In this document: one piece after another, positions 34,077 through 43,639 of the stretch
Numbering within the stretch: position 1 is the stretch's first letter
Layout: every line of letters starts with the position of its first letter
Source of the DNA: Chitinophaga caseinilytica
GTDB taxonomy: Bacteria > Bacteroidota > Bacteroidia > Chitinophagales > Chitinophagaceae
Reading direction: 5' to 3'
Assembly (NCBI RefSeq): GCF_038396765.1
Contig: NZ_CP150096.1
Location: forward strand, 5,749,001 to 5,813,000
Length of the DNA: 64,000 nucleotides
Translations under genes and position numbers: made by a program
Notes under the pieces: generated by a model
The model's input: only the letters and a program-made list of their open reading frames with translations
Told to the model about the DNA's origin: nothing
Database searches by the model: none

Positions 34077-35084
34077 TCAAATAATTATATCGTTCTGCGG
34101 CACAATTGGCGGCGGCAGTTCCTTTTCTCCCAGCATTTCCCGCAGGTCGATTTCGATGGCGCGGCAGATCTGGGAAATGGGCACGTCGTTGGAGTTCCCT
34201 TCGAAAGGGTTTTCCGTGCTTTCGCCGACCTGCACCAGCGAGGTATAAATCCAGGAGATCATGACGCTGAACGGGATCAGCAGCCAGACCATATGCCCGT
34301 GCAGAAGCCCCGGCGCGGCGCGGTTCAGGCTGTCGAATTCCCGGAGCAGGCCGAACGGCAGCAGCGCACAGAATATCCGCACGAATATATTATTGACGAT
34401 GGAATACTGGCGGGGATAGGGCGTGTCTTTCAGCGATTCGCTCTGCGCCGTTTGCGCGAAAAACAGGTTGATCGTGCGTTGCAGCTCGATGAATTGCGCC
34501 AGCTGGACGGTGTTCTCCCCATAAGCGGCTTTCACCGCGGCGCTCTGCATGGCCAGCAACTGCGTGGTTTTGCTCCGCACGCCGGCGATCTGTTGCAACT
34601 CCTCCGGCGAAAGGTACTTCGCCAGTTCGGATTCCAGGCTGCTGGTGCGCTCGGGAATGGTATAATACTGCTGGTATTCTGCATTATGCTGCACGTCCGT
34701 AGATTCCCAGACGCGCTCGCCGCGCAACTGGTACCGCAAGGCCGTGAGCCAGGCGAAATGCCGGTACACGAGCGCCCGCGCAATGGACGAATCCCCGAAA
34801 TAATCGCGGCACATAATGCCCCAGGTATTGCTCGTATTGCCGATGTTGGTCCAGATGTTCTGCGCGTCGCGCGTGCGGTTGTAGCTCTGTGAATTCTTGA
34901 AACCTACGATGAACGCCGTGGCCGTTCCAAAAAGCGACACCACCGTCCATGGAAGTACCAGCCACCGCAGCCCGAAGGTTTCGTACAGGATAACGGGAAC
35001 GGCGCCAACCACGGTGAGGATGTACAGATCGCGGCGGGTCCAGTACAGGAAATCGGTGAGGCGGTATGATTTGCCGATGTGCAT
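34077..35084 (-). CDS. Bestrophin-family ion channel
   Basis: A 335-residue membrane protein of the bacterial bestrophin family (UPF0187). Features are the N-terminal RRDLYILTVVGAVPVILYE helix, GTATAFIVGFKNSQSYNRTRDAQNIW, the middle helices with SLKDTPYPRQYS and a C-terminal GESTENPFEGNSNDVPISQICRAIEIDLREML. Bestrophins form pentameric anion or cation channels; bacterial members are often cation-selective. It starts 3 bp after a short hypothetical gene, so the two are coupled. Confidence 0.9.
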   Translation of the reverse strand: MHIGKSYRLTDFLYWTRRDLYILTVVGAVPVILYETFGLRWLVLPWTVVSLFGTATAFIVGFKNSQSYNRTRDAQNIWTNIGNTSNTWGIMCRDYFGDSSIARALVYRHFAWLTALRYQLRGERVWESTDVQHNAEYQQYYTIPERTSSLESELAKYLSPEELQQIAGVRSKTTQLLAMQSAAVKAAYGENTVQLAQFIELQRTINLFFAQTAQSESLKDTPYPRQYSIVNNIFVRIFCALLPFGLLREFDSLNRAAPGLLHGHMVWLLIPFSVMISWIYTSLVQVGESTENPFEGNSNDVPISQICRAIEIDLREMLGEKELPPPIVPQNDIII

Positions 35085-35087
35085 GCG

Positions 35088-35258
35088 TCAGGGTTCCTGG
35101 GGTTGAGGATTCTCTTCCGGGCTTTCATCTGTCCTGATCTGATCGTCGAGAAACTCGGAGCCTTGCCAGGTGTCGTGTTCGCGGACGGGCGCGGGGATCG
35201 ATACGTCTGACGGATCGTCGGGGCGGATCCCCTTTCCGAATTGCGGATGTTGTGACAT
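35088..35258 (-). CDS. Small hypothetical protein, 56 residues
   Basis: A short open frame (MSQHPQFGKGIRPDDPSDVS... to ...ENPQPQEP) whose stop is 3 bp before the bestrophin ATG. It is acidic and rich in Pro, Asp and Glu, with no signal peptide or membrane segment, so it is probably a soluble, mostly disordered peptide. Codon use is like that of its neighbours. I do not recognise a family; the tight coupling suggests it is real. Confidence 0.55.
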   Translation of the reverse strand: MSQHPQFGKGIRPDDPSDVSIPAPVREHDTWQGSEFLDDQIRTDESPEENPQPQEP

Positions 35259-35422
35259 GTTGCAGCGTTTTTTGGTGATGAATGATGTCGGGGATGGAGA
35301 GGCAAGCCCTGTGCCACCAGTACAACTATTTCACAATCAAACACTTAATACAATATTCATCTTTCCCGGCTCACGATATTTCGCCAACCCGCAACGATTC
35401 CGCGATATTTAGCGAGGCTTTC

Positions 35423-35890
35423 CTACGATCCGCTCAAATCCTCGAACGGATATTTCCGCTCGCTCCAGAACGCGTCCAGCGCCAGGATCCTCGGCTTGAA
35501 AAACGAGATCAGCGCCGGCCAGTCCTCCTGCCGGAACACGCTCACACCGGGCAATTCCTTATAGATCCTGCTGATGGTTTTCCCATAATCATCGCGCGTG
35601 TGCAGCTCCCAGGTCCAGGTTTCGCCGAGATGGCTTTCGAGGGCGGATTTGAATTCCCGGAACTGCTCGAAGAAAAGTTCCTGTACGCCCGCGTCAGGGT
35701 GGGCGACCTCAATGGCGATGGCGGCGTTGCGGTGGCCTGCCTGCATCCGGAAATAGATATGTTTCACACCGGTTTTGTAATTGGTCCAGTTGACGCGGTT
35801 GCCTTCGGCAGACATGTGCGGGGCGATGTACTGGCCGAAAGCGGTCCAGAAAGCTTCTCTGATGCGGGAGGTTTCTTCTTTTGAATACAA
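35423..35890 (-). CDS. DUF4268 domain-containing protein
   Basis: A 155-residue soluble protein that matches the DUF4268 family along its whole length (SRIREAFWTAFGQYIAPHM, TGVKHIYFRMQAGHRNAAIAIEV, ETWTWELHTRDDYGKTISRIY, VFRQEDWPALISFFKPRI). The family's function is unknown, although the domain also occurs fused to nucleases. The gene stands 45 bp after the antiporter gene in the same direction. Confidence 0.85.
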   Translation of the reverse strand: MYSKEETSRIREAFWTAFGQYIAPHMSAEGNRVNWTNYKTGVKHIYFRMQAGHRNAAIAIEVAHPDAGVQELFFEQFREFKSALESHLGETWTWELHTRDDYGKTISRIYKELPGVSVFRQEDWPALISFFKPRILALDAFWSERKYPFEDLSGS

Positions 35891-35935
35891 ATCCGGTAAT
35901 ATTTTGGCGGATGCAAGTTAGGATTTTGAGCGCTA

Positions 35936-38056
35936 TCATTTAAAAACCCGGCCGATGACGTTCCCGATCTCCATGAAATCCCGGTGATTGCTGACCGACC
36001 GCTTCTCCACCAGTCCTTCATCGTCGGCAAAGGGGAAGATGAGCAGATAGGTACGGTCTTTGAGCCGCCCGTTCAGAAAATCGGGCAGCCGCCGCATTTC
36101 CCGGGTGTACGACGGCGAGCCCTGGCGCGCCATGAGCGCCACGAAAGCCTCGTCTTCCTTCACCCCCGACGCGATCCCTTCCGCCTCGCGCCAATGTTGC
36201 AGCTCACGGATTTCCGCTTCCAGGCTGGCTTTCGACAAGATGCGCTCCAATATTTTCCGGGTTTCGGCGCTCACGTAAAATACCATCTTCGCCCCCGAAT
36301 TCCGGCCGATGTTCCAGACGCGCAGCAAAGCGTGAAAGAAACCCGGCTCCATTTCCGCGCGCGCCGGAATGAGCACGGCGTAGCGTTTGATGGTGGACAC
36401 GGGCTGAGCGGCGTGATAGATCAGCACGTTCACATGGTCGTTATGCAGATAGCCGTTGTGCAGGTTATAGACGAACGAAGGCGAAAATCCCTTTTCGTCC
36501 TGCAGCACGAACACCACGTCCGTAATTTTCTGTTCCTTGATGACGTTGCCGATGCCAGATACCACATCCGCATCGTACCGCGTCAGGGGAACGAGCTCCA
36601 CATCGGCCGCGGCAGCGGTTTCCACCGCTTCGTGCAGGATTTTTTCCGAGTTTTTGATGGCGGATTCGTTCTTATCGTCGTCGATGACGCTGATCGCGAA
36701 AAGCCTGTTGCCGGCCGATTTGCCGCGGACCAGCAATCCCAGGTTCACGAGTTTCTCGACCGTTTCGCCGTGGTTCACGGCCAGCAGGATGTGGTCTTGC
36801 TCCCGGCTGTTCCCCGACACCGTGTCTTCATTATCGGCTTCCGCGATGCGCCGTGCGCTCGACAGGGAAACGAACGACGAAATGGTGCAAGACACCAGGA
36901 TCAGCAAAATACTGCCGTTAAGCACGTGCTCGTTCAGCAGGCGGACAGGCTCGCCGGTGGCTGTTTCCGACAGGATGATGTTGTACCCTACCATTACGGA
37001 AGCCAGTGTGGCCGCGGCGGAAGCGGTGCTCATGCCGAAGATGAGGATGCCTTCGTCGCGGGTGAGCCGCAGCGTTCTGCGGGTGGCCATGGCGGCGAGG
37101 TATTTTCCGCCGATAGACGCGATCATCATTACTGCCGCCACGCCCAACGTCTCCCATCCCCTGAAAAACACTTTAAAATCGATCAGCATGCCCACGCTGA
37201 TGAGGAAAAAGGGAATGAAGATCGCATTCCCCACGAACTCCACGCGGTTCATGAGTGTAGAGGTGCGCGGAATGAGCTGGTTGAGCGCCAGCCCCGCGAA
37301 AAACGCGCCGATGATCGCTTCCACGCCCGCCACTTCGGCCAGCAGCGCGGCCAGGTAGATCATCACCAGTACAAAAATATATTGCGATATCTTGTCTTCC
37401 ACCCGCTTGAAAAACCATCGCGCAATGATGGGAAAAACGAGCAGCACCACGAGCACGAAAGCGACCATGGAGATCGACAATTGCGCCCAGAACCCCGCGC
37501 CCACGTCACCCTGCGTCATGCCCACCACCACCGCTAACACGAGCAAAGACAGCACATCCGTGACCATCGTTCCGCCCAACGTGATGTTCACGGCAATGTT
37601 CTTCGTGATGCCCATTTTGCTGATGTAGGGATATACGATGAGGGTTTGCGAGGAAAAAAGACTGGAGAAAAGCACGGTGGTCAGCATGTTGAACCCGAGG
37701 ATGTAATATCCCCCGATGATGCCCAGGCCGAAAGGAATGATGAACGTAAACGCGGAAAACAGGAGGCTTTTCCACTTGTTCTTCTTGAAATCGCCCATGT
37801 CGATTTCGAGGCCGGCGAGGAACATGATGTACAACAGCCCGGTGGTGCCCGTCACCACCACGCTGCTGTCGCGCGAGAGGAGATGGAAACCGTTGGGGCC
37901 CACGAGCGCCCCGGCGATGATGAGCCCCAGCAGGTGCGGCACTTTGATCTTGTTCAGCAACAGCGGCGCGCCGAGGATGATGATCAGCTCCAGCAGGAAT
38001 TTCAGTAGTGGATCGTCGATTGGCAGCGTCAGGTGCCCGATACTCAGCAGGATCAT
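35936..38056 (-). CDS. CPA2-family cation:proton antiporter with C-terminal USP-like region
   Basis: A 706-residue integral membrane transporter. Residues about 10-410 contain some 12-13 helices of the Kef/NapA-type CPA2 family, with LLYIMFLAGLEIDM and GVEAIIGAFFAGLALNQLIPR. Residues about 425-700 form a cytoplasmic region resembling universal-stress-protein domains (DHILLAVNHGETVEKLVNLGLL), which may bind nucleotides and regulate transport. It starts 3 bp after the stop of an upstream lipoprotein gene, so both are in one transcript. Confidence 0.9.
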   Translation of the reverse strand: MILLSIGHLTLPIDDPLLKFLLELIIILGAPLLLNKIKVPHLLGLIIAGALVGPNGFHLLSRDSSVVVTGTTGLLYIMFLAGLEIDMGDFKKNKWKSLLFSAFTFIIPFGLGIIGGYYILGFNMLTTVLFSSLFSSQTLIVYPYISKMGITKNIAVNITLGGTMVTDVLSLLVLAVVVGMTQGDVGAGFWAQLSISMVAFVLVVLLVFPIIARWFFKRVEDKISQYIFVLVMIYLAALLAEVAGVEAIIGAFFAGLALNQLIPRTSTLMNRVEFVGNAIFIPFFLISVGMLIDFKVFFRGWETLGVAAVMMIASIGGKYLAAMATRRTLRLTRDEGILIFGMSTASAAATLASVMVGYNIILSETATGEPVRLLNEHVLNGSILLILVSCTISSFVSLSSARRIAEADNEDTVSGNSREQDHILLAVNHGETVEKLVNLGLLVRGKSAGNRLFAISVIDDDKNESAIKNSEKILHEAVETAAAADVELVPLTRYDADVVSGIGNVIKEQKITDVVFVLQDEKGFSPSFVYNLHNGYLHNDHVNVLIYHAAQPVSTIKRYAVLIPARAEMEPGFFHALLRVWNIGRNSGAKMVFYVSAETRKILERILSKASLEAEIRELQHWREAEGIASGVKEDEAFVALMARQGSPSYTREMRRLPDFLNGRLKDRTYLLIFPFADDEGLVEKRSVSNHRDFMEIGNVIGRVFK

Positions 38057-38059
38057 ACA

Positions 38060-38632
38060 TTATTTATTTGAAGCCCGGACCAATTCTACGGTGAACCTCG
38101 CGGTACAGCCGTTCTCCATTTTCAGCAGCTGGCTGCCCTTGATGGTACCCGTTCCGCTGCGGCTCAGTTCCACATCCATTTCCACCCGCCGCTGCGCACT
38201 GGAATCCGACCGGAAATGCAGGCGCACGGCCGAACTGTCGAACGCACCGGCATACACGCGCACCAGGGCATTGCGGTCGAAAACTTTGGTGAAAAGGCCG
38301 GCGGAATCGGCCGAAAACTCCCAGGCGCCGGCGCGCTGATCGCCCACCACGTATTCGCTGCACGACGATTCCTTGCAGACGGTCTTGCTATTCCACCGCC
38401 CCAGCACATCTTCCGGCCATGCCTGTTCAGTGATGGCGCCCAGCGTGTCTTTCACGGCGAGTAAACTATCCCGCCAACGGAGGAGCGCGCGGTAATCGGC
38501 TTCCTTCAAGGCAAACTGTTTCTCCTTTTCCGCCAGCGCCGCTTCGCGCGATGCGAGCTGCCGTTCCCGTTCGGCATCCTTGCAGGCGGCCATGGCCATC
38601 AGGCAGAAAATCATGGTTACAAATTGCTTCAT
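38060..38632 (-). CDS. Lipoprotein with N-terminal coiled coil, unknown function
   Basis: A 190-residue lipoprotein with lipobox MAMAAC (Cys 17). Residues about 20-50 are rich in Arg, Glu, Lys and Ala in a heptad-like pattern and should form a coiled coil. The rest is a beta-rich domain with a possible disulfide (CKESSC) and a VVGDQRAGAWEFSADSAG segment. I do not recognise the family. It is cotranscribed with the antiporter gene and diverges from the helicase gene. The ATG at 38632 begins the signal peptide. Confidence 0.72.
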   Translation of the reverse strand: MKQFVTMIFCLMAMAACKDAERERQLASREAALAEKEKQFALKEADYRALLRWRDSLLAVKDTLGAITEQAWPEDVLGRWNSKTVCKESSCSEYVVGDQRAGAWEFSADSAGLFTKVFDRNALVRVYAGAFDSSAVRLHFRSDSSAQRRVEMDVELSRSGTGTIKGSQLLKMENGCTARFTVELVRASNK

Positions 38633-38785
38633 CGATAAAAATATTGGGGGGGATGAATGGGAATGGAATGCAATGCATGGCCAGTCACCGCTAAAATCCC
38701 TTAATTTCCTTTCCGATTCAATCAACAAAAAATATCCGAAATTGTTCCGGCGGATACGGCGGCGGCGATTCCCCGAACTATTCCG

Positions 38786-38793
38786 TACCTTCG
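38786..38793 (+). promoter_or_regulatory. TAnnTTcG promoter-like box before the helicase gene
   Basis: TACCTTCG is one mismatch from TAnnTTTG and lies 33 bp before the ATG at 38826. It is a plausible -7 element of the Bacteroidota type; the -33 element is unclear. Confidence 0.35.
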
Positions 38794-38825
38794 CGCATTC
38801 CAGGTCAGGAAATGTAATATTCGGG

Positions 38826-40295
38826 ATGGTCCAGCTTCTCCAACAATACCACGATAACCGCGACGCACAGGAAGCCATCAGGCTGATCGCCTATACCCGC
38901 CAGTCGGTTTTCCTAACCGGCAAGGCCGGAACGGGTAAGTCTACCCTGCTGCGCAACCTCATCGCCCACATCCCGAAAAAATACATCGTGCTCGCTTCCA
39001 CCGGCGTGGCGGCGCTCAACGTCGGCGGCCAAACCATTCATTCCTTCTTTCTCGTAGAACCGCGCCCCTATTTGCCGCAAGACAAAGGCGCGGCCGATCT
39101 GAACGAAGAAAAAACGGAGCTCCTCAAGCAGGTAGACCTGATCATCATCGACGAAATTTCCATGGTGCGGTGCGACCTCATGCAGGCCATAGACCTCACT
39201 TTGCGCAAAAACCTCCGCTCCGCGCTGCCCTTCGGCGGCAAGCAGCTTCTCGTTATCGGCGACCTGCTGCAACTGCCGCCCGTGATCGACAATAAACGTG
39301 CCGGTGAAGTGGAGATCATTTCCGGGAACTATACCACCCCATATTTTTTCAGTGCGAAAGCTTTCGAAGAAGGTTTCCGGATGCAGATCATCGAACTGAA
39401 GCGCGTGTACCGCCAACCCGATCCCGCTTTCGTGCAGGTGCTCAACGCCGTGCGCGACAATACCGTGCAGCCATCCCACCTCGCCACGCTCAATACCCGG
39501 CACGATCCCGATTATGAGCCATCCGGCACGGAGCTGGAGCTGATCCTCTGCACCACCAACGCCATCGCCGACGCGGTGAACGAACAGCGGCTCAAGGCGC
39601 TGGAAGGTGAAATCAATTCCTACAAAGCTTTGCTGACGGGTGATTTCGAGCAGGAAGCACGCAGCGGCGGCAACCGGCTGCCCGCGGAATTGCAGCTGCA
39701 ACTGAAAACGGGCGCGCAGGTCATGTTCATCAAGAACGATAAGGAAAGGCGCTGGGTGAACGGTACGCTTGGGAAAATCACCGCGCTCGAAGAAGAATAT
39801 GTGGAAGTGCAGCTGGACGAGGGCGAAGTGGTACACCGTGTCGATAAATCGGAATGGGAACACATCGAATACAAATGGAACCGCCAGAAGGAAGAGATTG
39901 AAAAGATCGTGACGGGCACCTTCCGGCAGCTGCCGCTGAAACTCGCATGGGCCGTAACCATCCATAAAAGCCAGGGACAAACGTTCCAGAAAGTGATCAT
40001 CGACCTGGGGAACGGCGCTTTCGCGACAGGGCAAACGTATGTGGCGCTCAGCCGCTGCACGAGCCTGGAAGGCATCCGGCTGAAAAAGAAAGTGACCCTG
40101 CGCGACGTCCGCTACGATCCCCGCATCGAATTTTACCTGCAACACATGATGGGTGGGAATATGGAAGCGGAAAAACAACGCGCCATCGCAGAAGGCATCC
40201 AGGCCCGCATTGCGGAGATCGGCGCGGGAAACCCCAAAAACGAAACCGAGCGCGCCGCCCTGGAAGCGGAACGCGCCCTGCTCGAAACTGCCTGA
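38826..40295 (+). CDS. PIF1/RecD-like SF1 DNA helicase
   Basis: A 489-residue cytoplasmic ATPase. Walker A is GKAGTGKST (about residue 33), Walker B is LIIIDEISM, motif III is LLVIGDLLQLPP, and the C-terminal UvrD-like segment AWAVTIHKSQGQTF plus YVALSRCTSLEGI completes the SF1B set. This fits the PIF1/RecD2-like helicases of Bacteroidota, which unwind 5'-3' and act in replication or repair. Typical relatives carry an additional C-terminal HRDC or HTH domain; here only a short helical tail (about 450-489) follows. The ATG at 38826 is used because upstream sequence overlaps the divergent lipoprotein. Confidence 0.88.
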   Translation: MVQLLQQYHDNRDAQEAIRLIAYTRQSVFLTGKAGTGKSTLLRNLIAHIPKKYIVLASTGVAALNVGGQTIHSFFLVEPRPYLPQDKGAADLNEEKTELLKQVDLIIIDEISMVRCDLMQAIDLTLRKNLRSALPFGGKQLLVIGDLLQLPPVIDNKRAGEVEIISGNYTTPYFFSAKAFEEGFRMQIIELKRVYRQPDPAFVQVLNAVRDNTVQPSHLATLNTRHDPDYEPSGTELELILCTTNAIADAVNEQRLKALEGEINSYKALLTGDFEQEARSGGNRLPAELQLQLKTGAQVMFIKNDKERRWVNGTLGKITALEEEYVEVQLDEGEVVHRVDKSEWEHIEYKWNRQKEEIEKIVTGTFRQLPLKLAWAVTIHKSQGQTFQKVIIDLGNGAFATGQTYVALSRCTSLEGIRLKKKVTLRDVRYDPRIEFYLQHMMGGNMEAEKQRAIAEGIQARIAEIGAGNPKNETERAALEAERALLETA

Positions 40296-40299
40296 TCCT

Positions 40300-41145
40300 T
40301 TACTGGTATACTTTCACCCAATCCACGATCATATTCACCGGAAGCGTTTCCGGCTTCACTTTTCCTACCCAGTTTCCGCCCAGCTGCTGATCGATGAGGA
40401 TGTAGAACGCCTGGTCGAACGGCCACTGCGAAGCATCTACGCCCTGCACGCGCGGATAGGTGAACGTTTCCTTTCCGTTGAGGATGTACACGATTTTATC
40501 CGGATACCATTTCAGGCCGAACACGTTGAATTCATCCTTATTGAAAACCGCCGTGCCGCCGTGTTTGGGGTTATCCGCCTGTTTCAATTCGAGTGTGTAC
40601 CAGGAATGTATCGTCTGGTAAATGATGGAGTCGTAGTTAAGGTGCTCCATGATATCTATTTCCCCGTTTTTCGGGTATTTGCCGTATTTGTCTTTTTCGG
40701 CGAGCATCCACATGGCGGGCCAGGCGCCCTGGGCGCTTTCGAGCTTTGCGCGGATCTCGATCTTGCCGTACTGGAACGCGAATTTCCCTTTCGTCCAGAT
40801 ACCGCCGGTGAGGAACGGGCGCTCGTCGGCCGAGGGGTCTGGGTTCACGATGCCTTTGAGATACAGGAGCCCGTCTTTCAGCTCGTAGCACTTATCGTCT
40901 TGCGTCATGTGCCTGTTCCAGTCTGATTTCCCGGGCGGGATGCGCGTCCACTTCGCCGTGTCGATCGTTTTGCCCTTGAAATCATCTTTCCAGACAAGTT
41001 TCCAGTTCTCGTTCTCCCGGCCGGGGCGCTGCTCGTACATATAACCATCTACCAGCTGATACGCCGGCGTTTTACAGGCGGCGAAGGCGCCGAGGAATGC
41101 GAGGAAGGCTGCCGGTTTGGCGAAAGATCGGATCATACTTTTCAT
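40300..41145 (-). CDS. GH16-family glycoside hydrolase (lipoprotein)
   Basis: A 281-residue secreted lipoprotein (lipobox GAFAAC, Cys 24). It is a beta-jelly-roll glycoside hydrolase of family 16, with the catalytic ExDxxE motif in GEIDIMEH (about residues 165-172) and the substrate-cleft AQGAWPAMWML. GH16 enzymes cleave beta-1,3 or mixed-linked glucans or galactans; the subfamily is not evident. It is convergent with the helicase and divergent from a GH29 gene, which makes a small carbohydrate locus. Either ATG, 41154 or 41145, is possible. Confidence 0.9.
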   Translation of the reverse strand: MKSMIRSFAKPAAFLAFLGAFAACKTPAYQLVDGYMYEQRPGRENENWKLVWKDDFKGKTIDTAKWTRIPPGKSDWNRHMTQDDKCYELKDGLLYLKGIVNPDPSADERPFLTGGIWTKGKFAFQYGKIEIRAKLESAQGAWPAMWMLAEKDKYGKYPKNGEIDIMEHLNYDSIIYQTIHSWYTLELKQADNPKHGGTAVFNKDEFNVFGLKWYPDKIVYILNGKETFTYPRVQGVDASQWPFDQAFYILIDQQLGGNWVGKVKPETLPVNMIVDWVKVYQ

Positions 41146-41288
41146 ATCAAACAATCAATAAAAAGGTAAAAATATCATCATCCCTCAAGCGGAATGCCGC
41201 TAAATTAACCAAAACAGGATGCAAATTGACAAAATACCCCAACTTCGTGCGTAGCCACTATCTTTAGGGTATTCTTTATTTGTCTTGT

Positions 41289-43511
41289 ATGAAAAAAACG
41301 ATATTCCTATTATCCGCCTGCTGGATGATGCAGGCACACGCCCAGCAATCGCCCATCCCCTTCCGCAACACCATTGCGGTAGATGCGGGCGACAGTCCGG
41401 CCGAAATCATCCGCAAAGCCGCGCACGTAGTGCCTACGGCCAACCAGTACGCTGCGCTCCGGAATGAGTTCATTGCTTTCATTCACGTGGGGCCGAACAC
41501 TTTTACGCGGATGGAATGGGGCAACGGGAAAGAAGACCCCGCCATCTTCGACCTGAAAACTTTAAATACCGACCAGTGGTGCGCGGCGATGAAAGCGGCG
41601 GGCATGAAAATGGTCATCATCACGGTGAAACATCACGATGGGTTCGTGCTCTGGCAGAGCCGGTACACGAAGCACGGGATCATGTCTACCGGTTTCCGCA
41701 ACGGCAAGGGCGATGTGCTCCGCGACCTGTCTGCCTCCCTGAAAAAATACGGGCTGAAGCTCGGGATCTACCTTTCCCCCGCCGATCTTTACCAGATCGA
41801 AAACGCCGAAGGCCTGTACGGCAACCTCAGCATATACACGAAGCGTACCATTCCGAGAGCCGTTCCGGGAAGGCCGTTCGCCAATAAAACGAAGTTCGCG
41901 TTCGAAGTGGACGATTACAACGAATATTTCCTCAACCAGCTGTTCGAGCTGCTGACGGAATATGGCCCGGTGCATGAAGTATGGTTCGACGGTGCGCATC
42001 CCAAAACCAAAGGGGGCCAGCAATACAACTACGCCGCGTGGAAACAGCTGATCCACACGCTGGCGCCGAAAGCGGTGATTTTCGGGAAGGAAGACATCCG
42101 CTGGTGCGGTAACGAATCGGGCAAGACGCGCGCGGAAGAATGGAACGTGATCCCTTACCCGGAAAACCCCAATACCGCCAGCCATTTCCCCGATATGGAA
42201 GCCGACTCCCTGGGCCAGCGATCCAAATTGCTGTCTGCCAAATACCTCCATTACCAACAGGCCGAAACCAATACCTCCATCCGCGAAGGCTGGTTTTACC
42301 GCGACGATACCCGGCAGAAAGTGCGCAGCACCGACGATGTTTTCGACATCTACGAACGCTCCGTGGGCGGCAACTCCACTTTCCTGCTGAACATTCCGCC
42401 CAACCGGGAAGGGAGATTCTCGCCCGCAGATTCCATCGTGCTCTACGAAACCGGCCGCCGCATCCGTGAAACGTACGGCAGCAGCCTGTTCAAAGTCGCG
42501 AATGGCCCACAGGCCGTGCTGGACAATAATCCTGCCACCGCATTGCAACTGAAAGGCGAATCCGGCGCCATCGAGATCACGACACCCAAACCCGTCACCA
42601 TCAACCGCATCGTGCTGCAGGAAGCCATCCAAACCAGCAGCGAAAGAGTAGAGAAACACGCGGTGGACGCGTGGATCGGCGGTGAATGGAAAGAGATCGC
42701 GCATTCGGCCAACATCGGGTACAAGCGCATCCTGCGTTTCCCCGACGTAACGGCGAGCCGCTTCCGCGTGCGGATCATCGAATCGCGGCTGGCACCCGCC
42801 ATCAGCACGGTTTCGGCTCATTACTACCGGAGCCGGCCTCCGCAACTGGCCATCAGCCAGTCGGTGGAAGGCATGGTCACCATCGCGCCCGTGCAACCGG
42901 AATTCAACTGGAAGCCCCACGGCGAAAATGCCACGCAAAACCTCAGCGCCAATTTCGAAATCCGGTATACGACAGACGGCTCCACACCCAACGCCCAATC
43001 CTGGAAATATGAAGGCCCGTTCCGTATGACAGCCGGCGAAGTGAAAGCAATTTCTGTACAGCATAAGGAAACCAGCGGCGTGGCGCGCCAAACCATCTGC
43101 CTCGCCAAAAACGCCTGGAAGCTCGTAAATGCCAGCAGCGAACGCAACAGGCGCCCCGCCACAGCGGCTTTCGACGCCAATCCGAAAACGTTCTGGCAGT
43201 CGGCCGACGGCGGTGCGCACAGCATCACCATCGACCTGGGAGCCTCGCACGAGCTGAAGGGATTTGCCTATACGCCGCAAACCACCAATGCGGATGGCAT
43301 GATGGCGAAGGGTCAAATTCTCGTCAGCGCCGACGGACAAACCTGGCAGCCCGCCGAAACGTTCGAGTTCGGGAACCTTATCAACGATCCCACTACCCGC
43401 TACCACTATTTCAAGAATAGCGTAAAGGCGCGGTTCGTGAAGATCGAAGCCACGGAAACAGCCGCCGGCAGCGCATCGGTAGCGATCGCGGAAATCGGTT
43501 TCTTTGAATAA
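41289..43511 (+). CDS. GH29 alpha-L-fucosidase with C-terminal chitobiase-like and F5/8-type domains
   Basis: A 740-residue secreted enzyme (signal peptide 1-19, QAHA). The family 29 barrel spans about 45-345, with FIHVGPNTFTRMEWG, the substrate-binding VKHHDGFVLW and the nucleophile Asp234 in VWFDGAHP. The C-terminal part contains a galactose-binding-like region (about 395-510), a chitobiase-like segment (about 530-605, FEIRYTTDGSTPNAQSW) and a final F5/8-type C domain (about 610-740). It should release terminal alpha-L-fucose outside the cell or in the periplasm. A TATCTTTA box lies 23 bp upstream. Confidence 0.92.
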   Translation: MKKTIFLLSACWMMQAHAQQSPIPFRNTIAVDAGDSPAEIIRKAAHVVPTANQYAALRNEFIAFIHVGPNTFTRMEWGNGKEDPAIFDLKTLNTDQWCAAMKAAGMKMVIITVKHHDGFVLWQSRYTKHGIMSTGFRNGKGDVLRDLSASLKKYGLKLGIYLSPADLYQIENAEGLYGNLSIYTKRTIPRAVPGRPFANKTKFAFEVDDYNEYFLNQLFELLTEYGPVHEVWFDGAHPKTKGGQQYNYAAWKQLIHTLAPKAVIFGKEDIRWCGNESGKTRAEEWNVIPYPENPNTASHFPDMEADSLGQRSKLLSAKYLHYQQAETNTSIREGWFYRDDTRQKVRSTDDVFDIYERSVGGNSTFLLNIPPNREGRFSPADSIVLYETGRRIRETYGSSLFKVANGPQAVLDNNPATALQLKGESGAIEITTPKPVTINRIVLQEAIQTSSERVEKHAVDAWIGGEWKEIAHSANIGYKRILRFPDVTASRFRVRIIESRLAPAISTVSAHYYRSRPPQLAISQSVEGMVTIAPVQPEFNWKPHGENATQNLSANFEIRYTTDGSTPNAQSWKYEGPFRMTAGEVKAISVQHKETSGVARQTICLAKNAWKLVNASSERNRRPATAAFDANPKTFWQSADGGAHSITIDLGASHELKGFAYTPQTTNADGMMAKGQILVSADGQTWQPAETFEFGNLINDPTTRYHYFKNSVKARFVKIEATETAAGSASVAIAEIGFFE

Positions 43512-43530
43512 CAGTATCGGGATAAAAGAA

Positions 43531-43560
43531 AAAGGCGGGATGGATTCCCGCCTTTTTTAT
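43531..43560. terminator. Terminator after the fucosidase gene
   Basis: AAAGGCGGGA, a TGGAT loop and TCCCGCCTTT form a 10-bp stem with a T-run. It separates the fucosidase gene from the convergent gene at 43640. Confidence 0.85.
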
Positions 43561-43639
43561 TGGTCATTTTCGCTGGTAGTTCGTGTATTCGTTCACCGTT
43601 ATCATCTCCAATGGTTTTCCGAGCACCGCGATGAACAGG

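Noticed and set aside
41562..43406. 614-codon minus-strand open frame opposite the GH29 gene
   Set aside because: Shadow of the fucosidase, which has all catalytic motifs on the plus strand.
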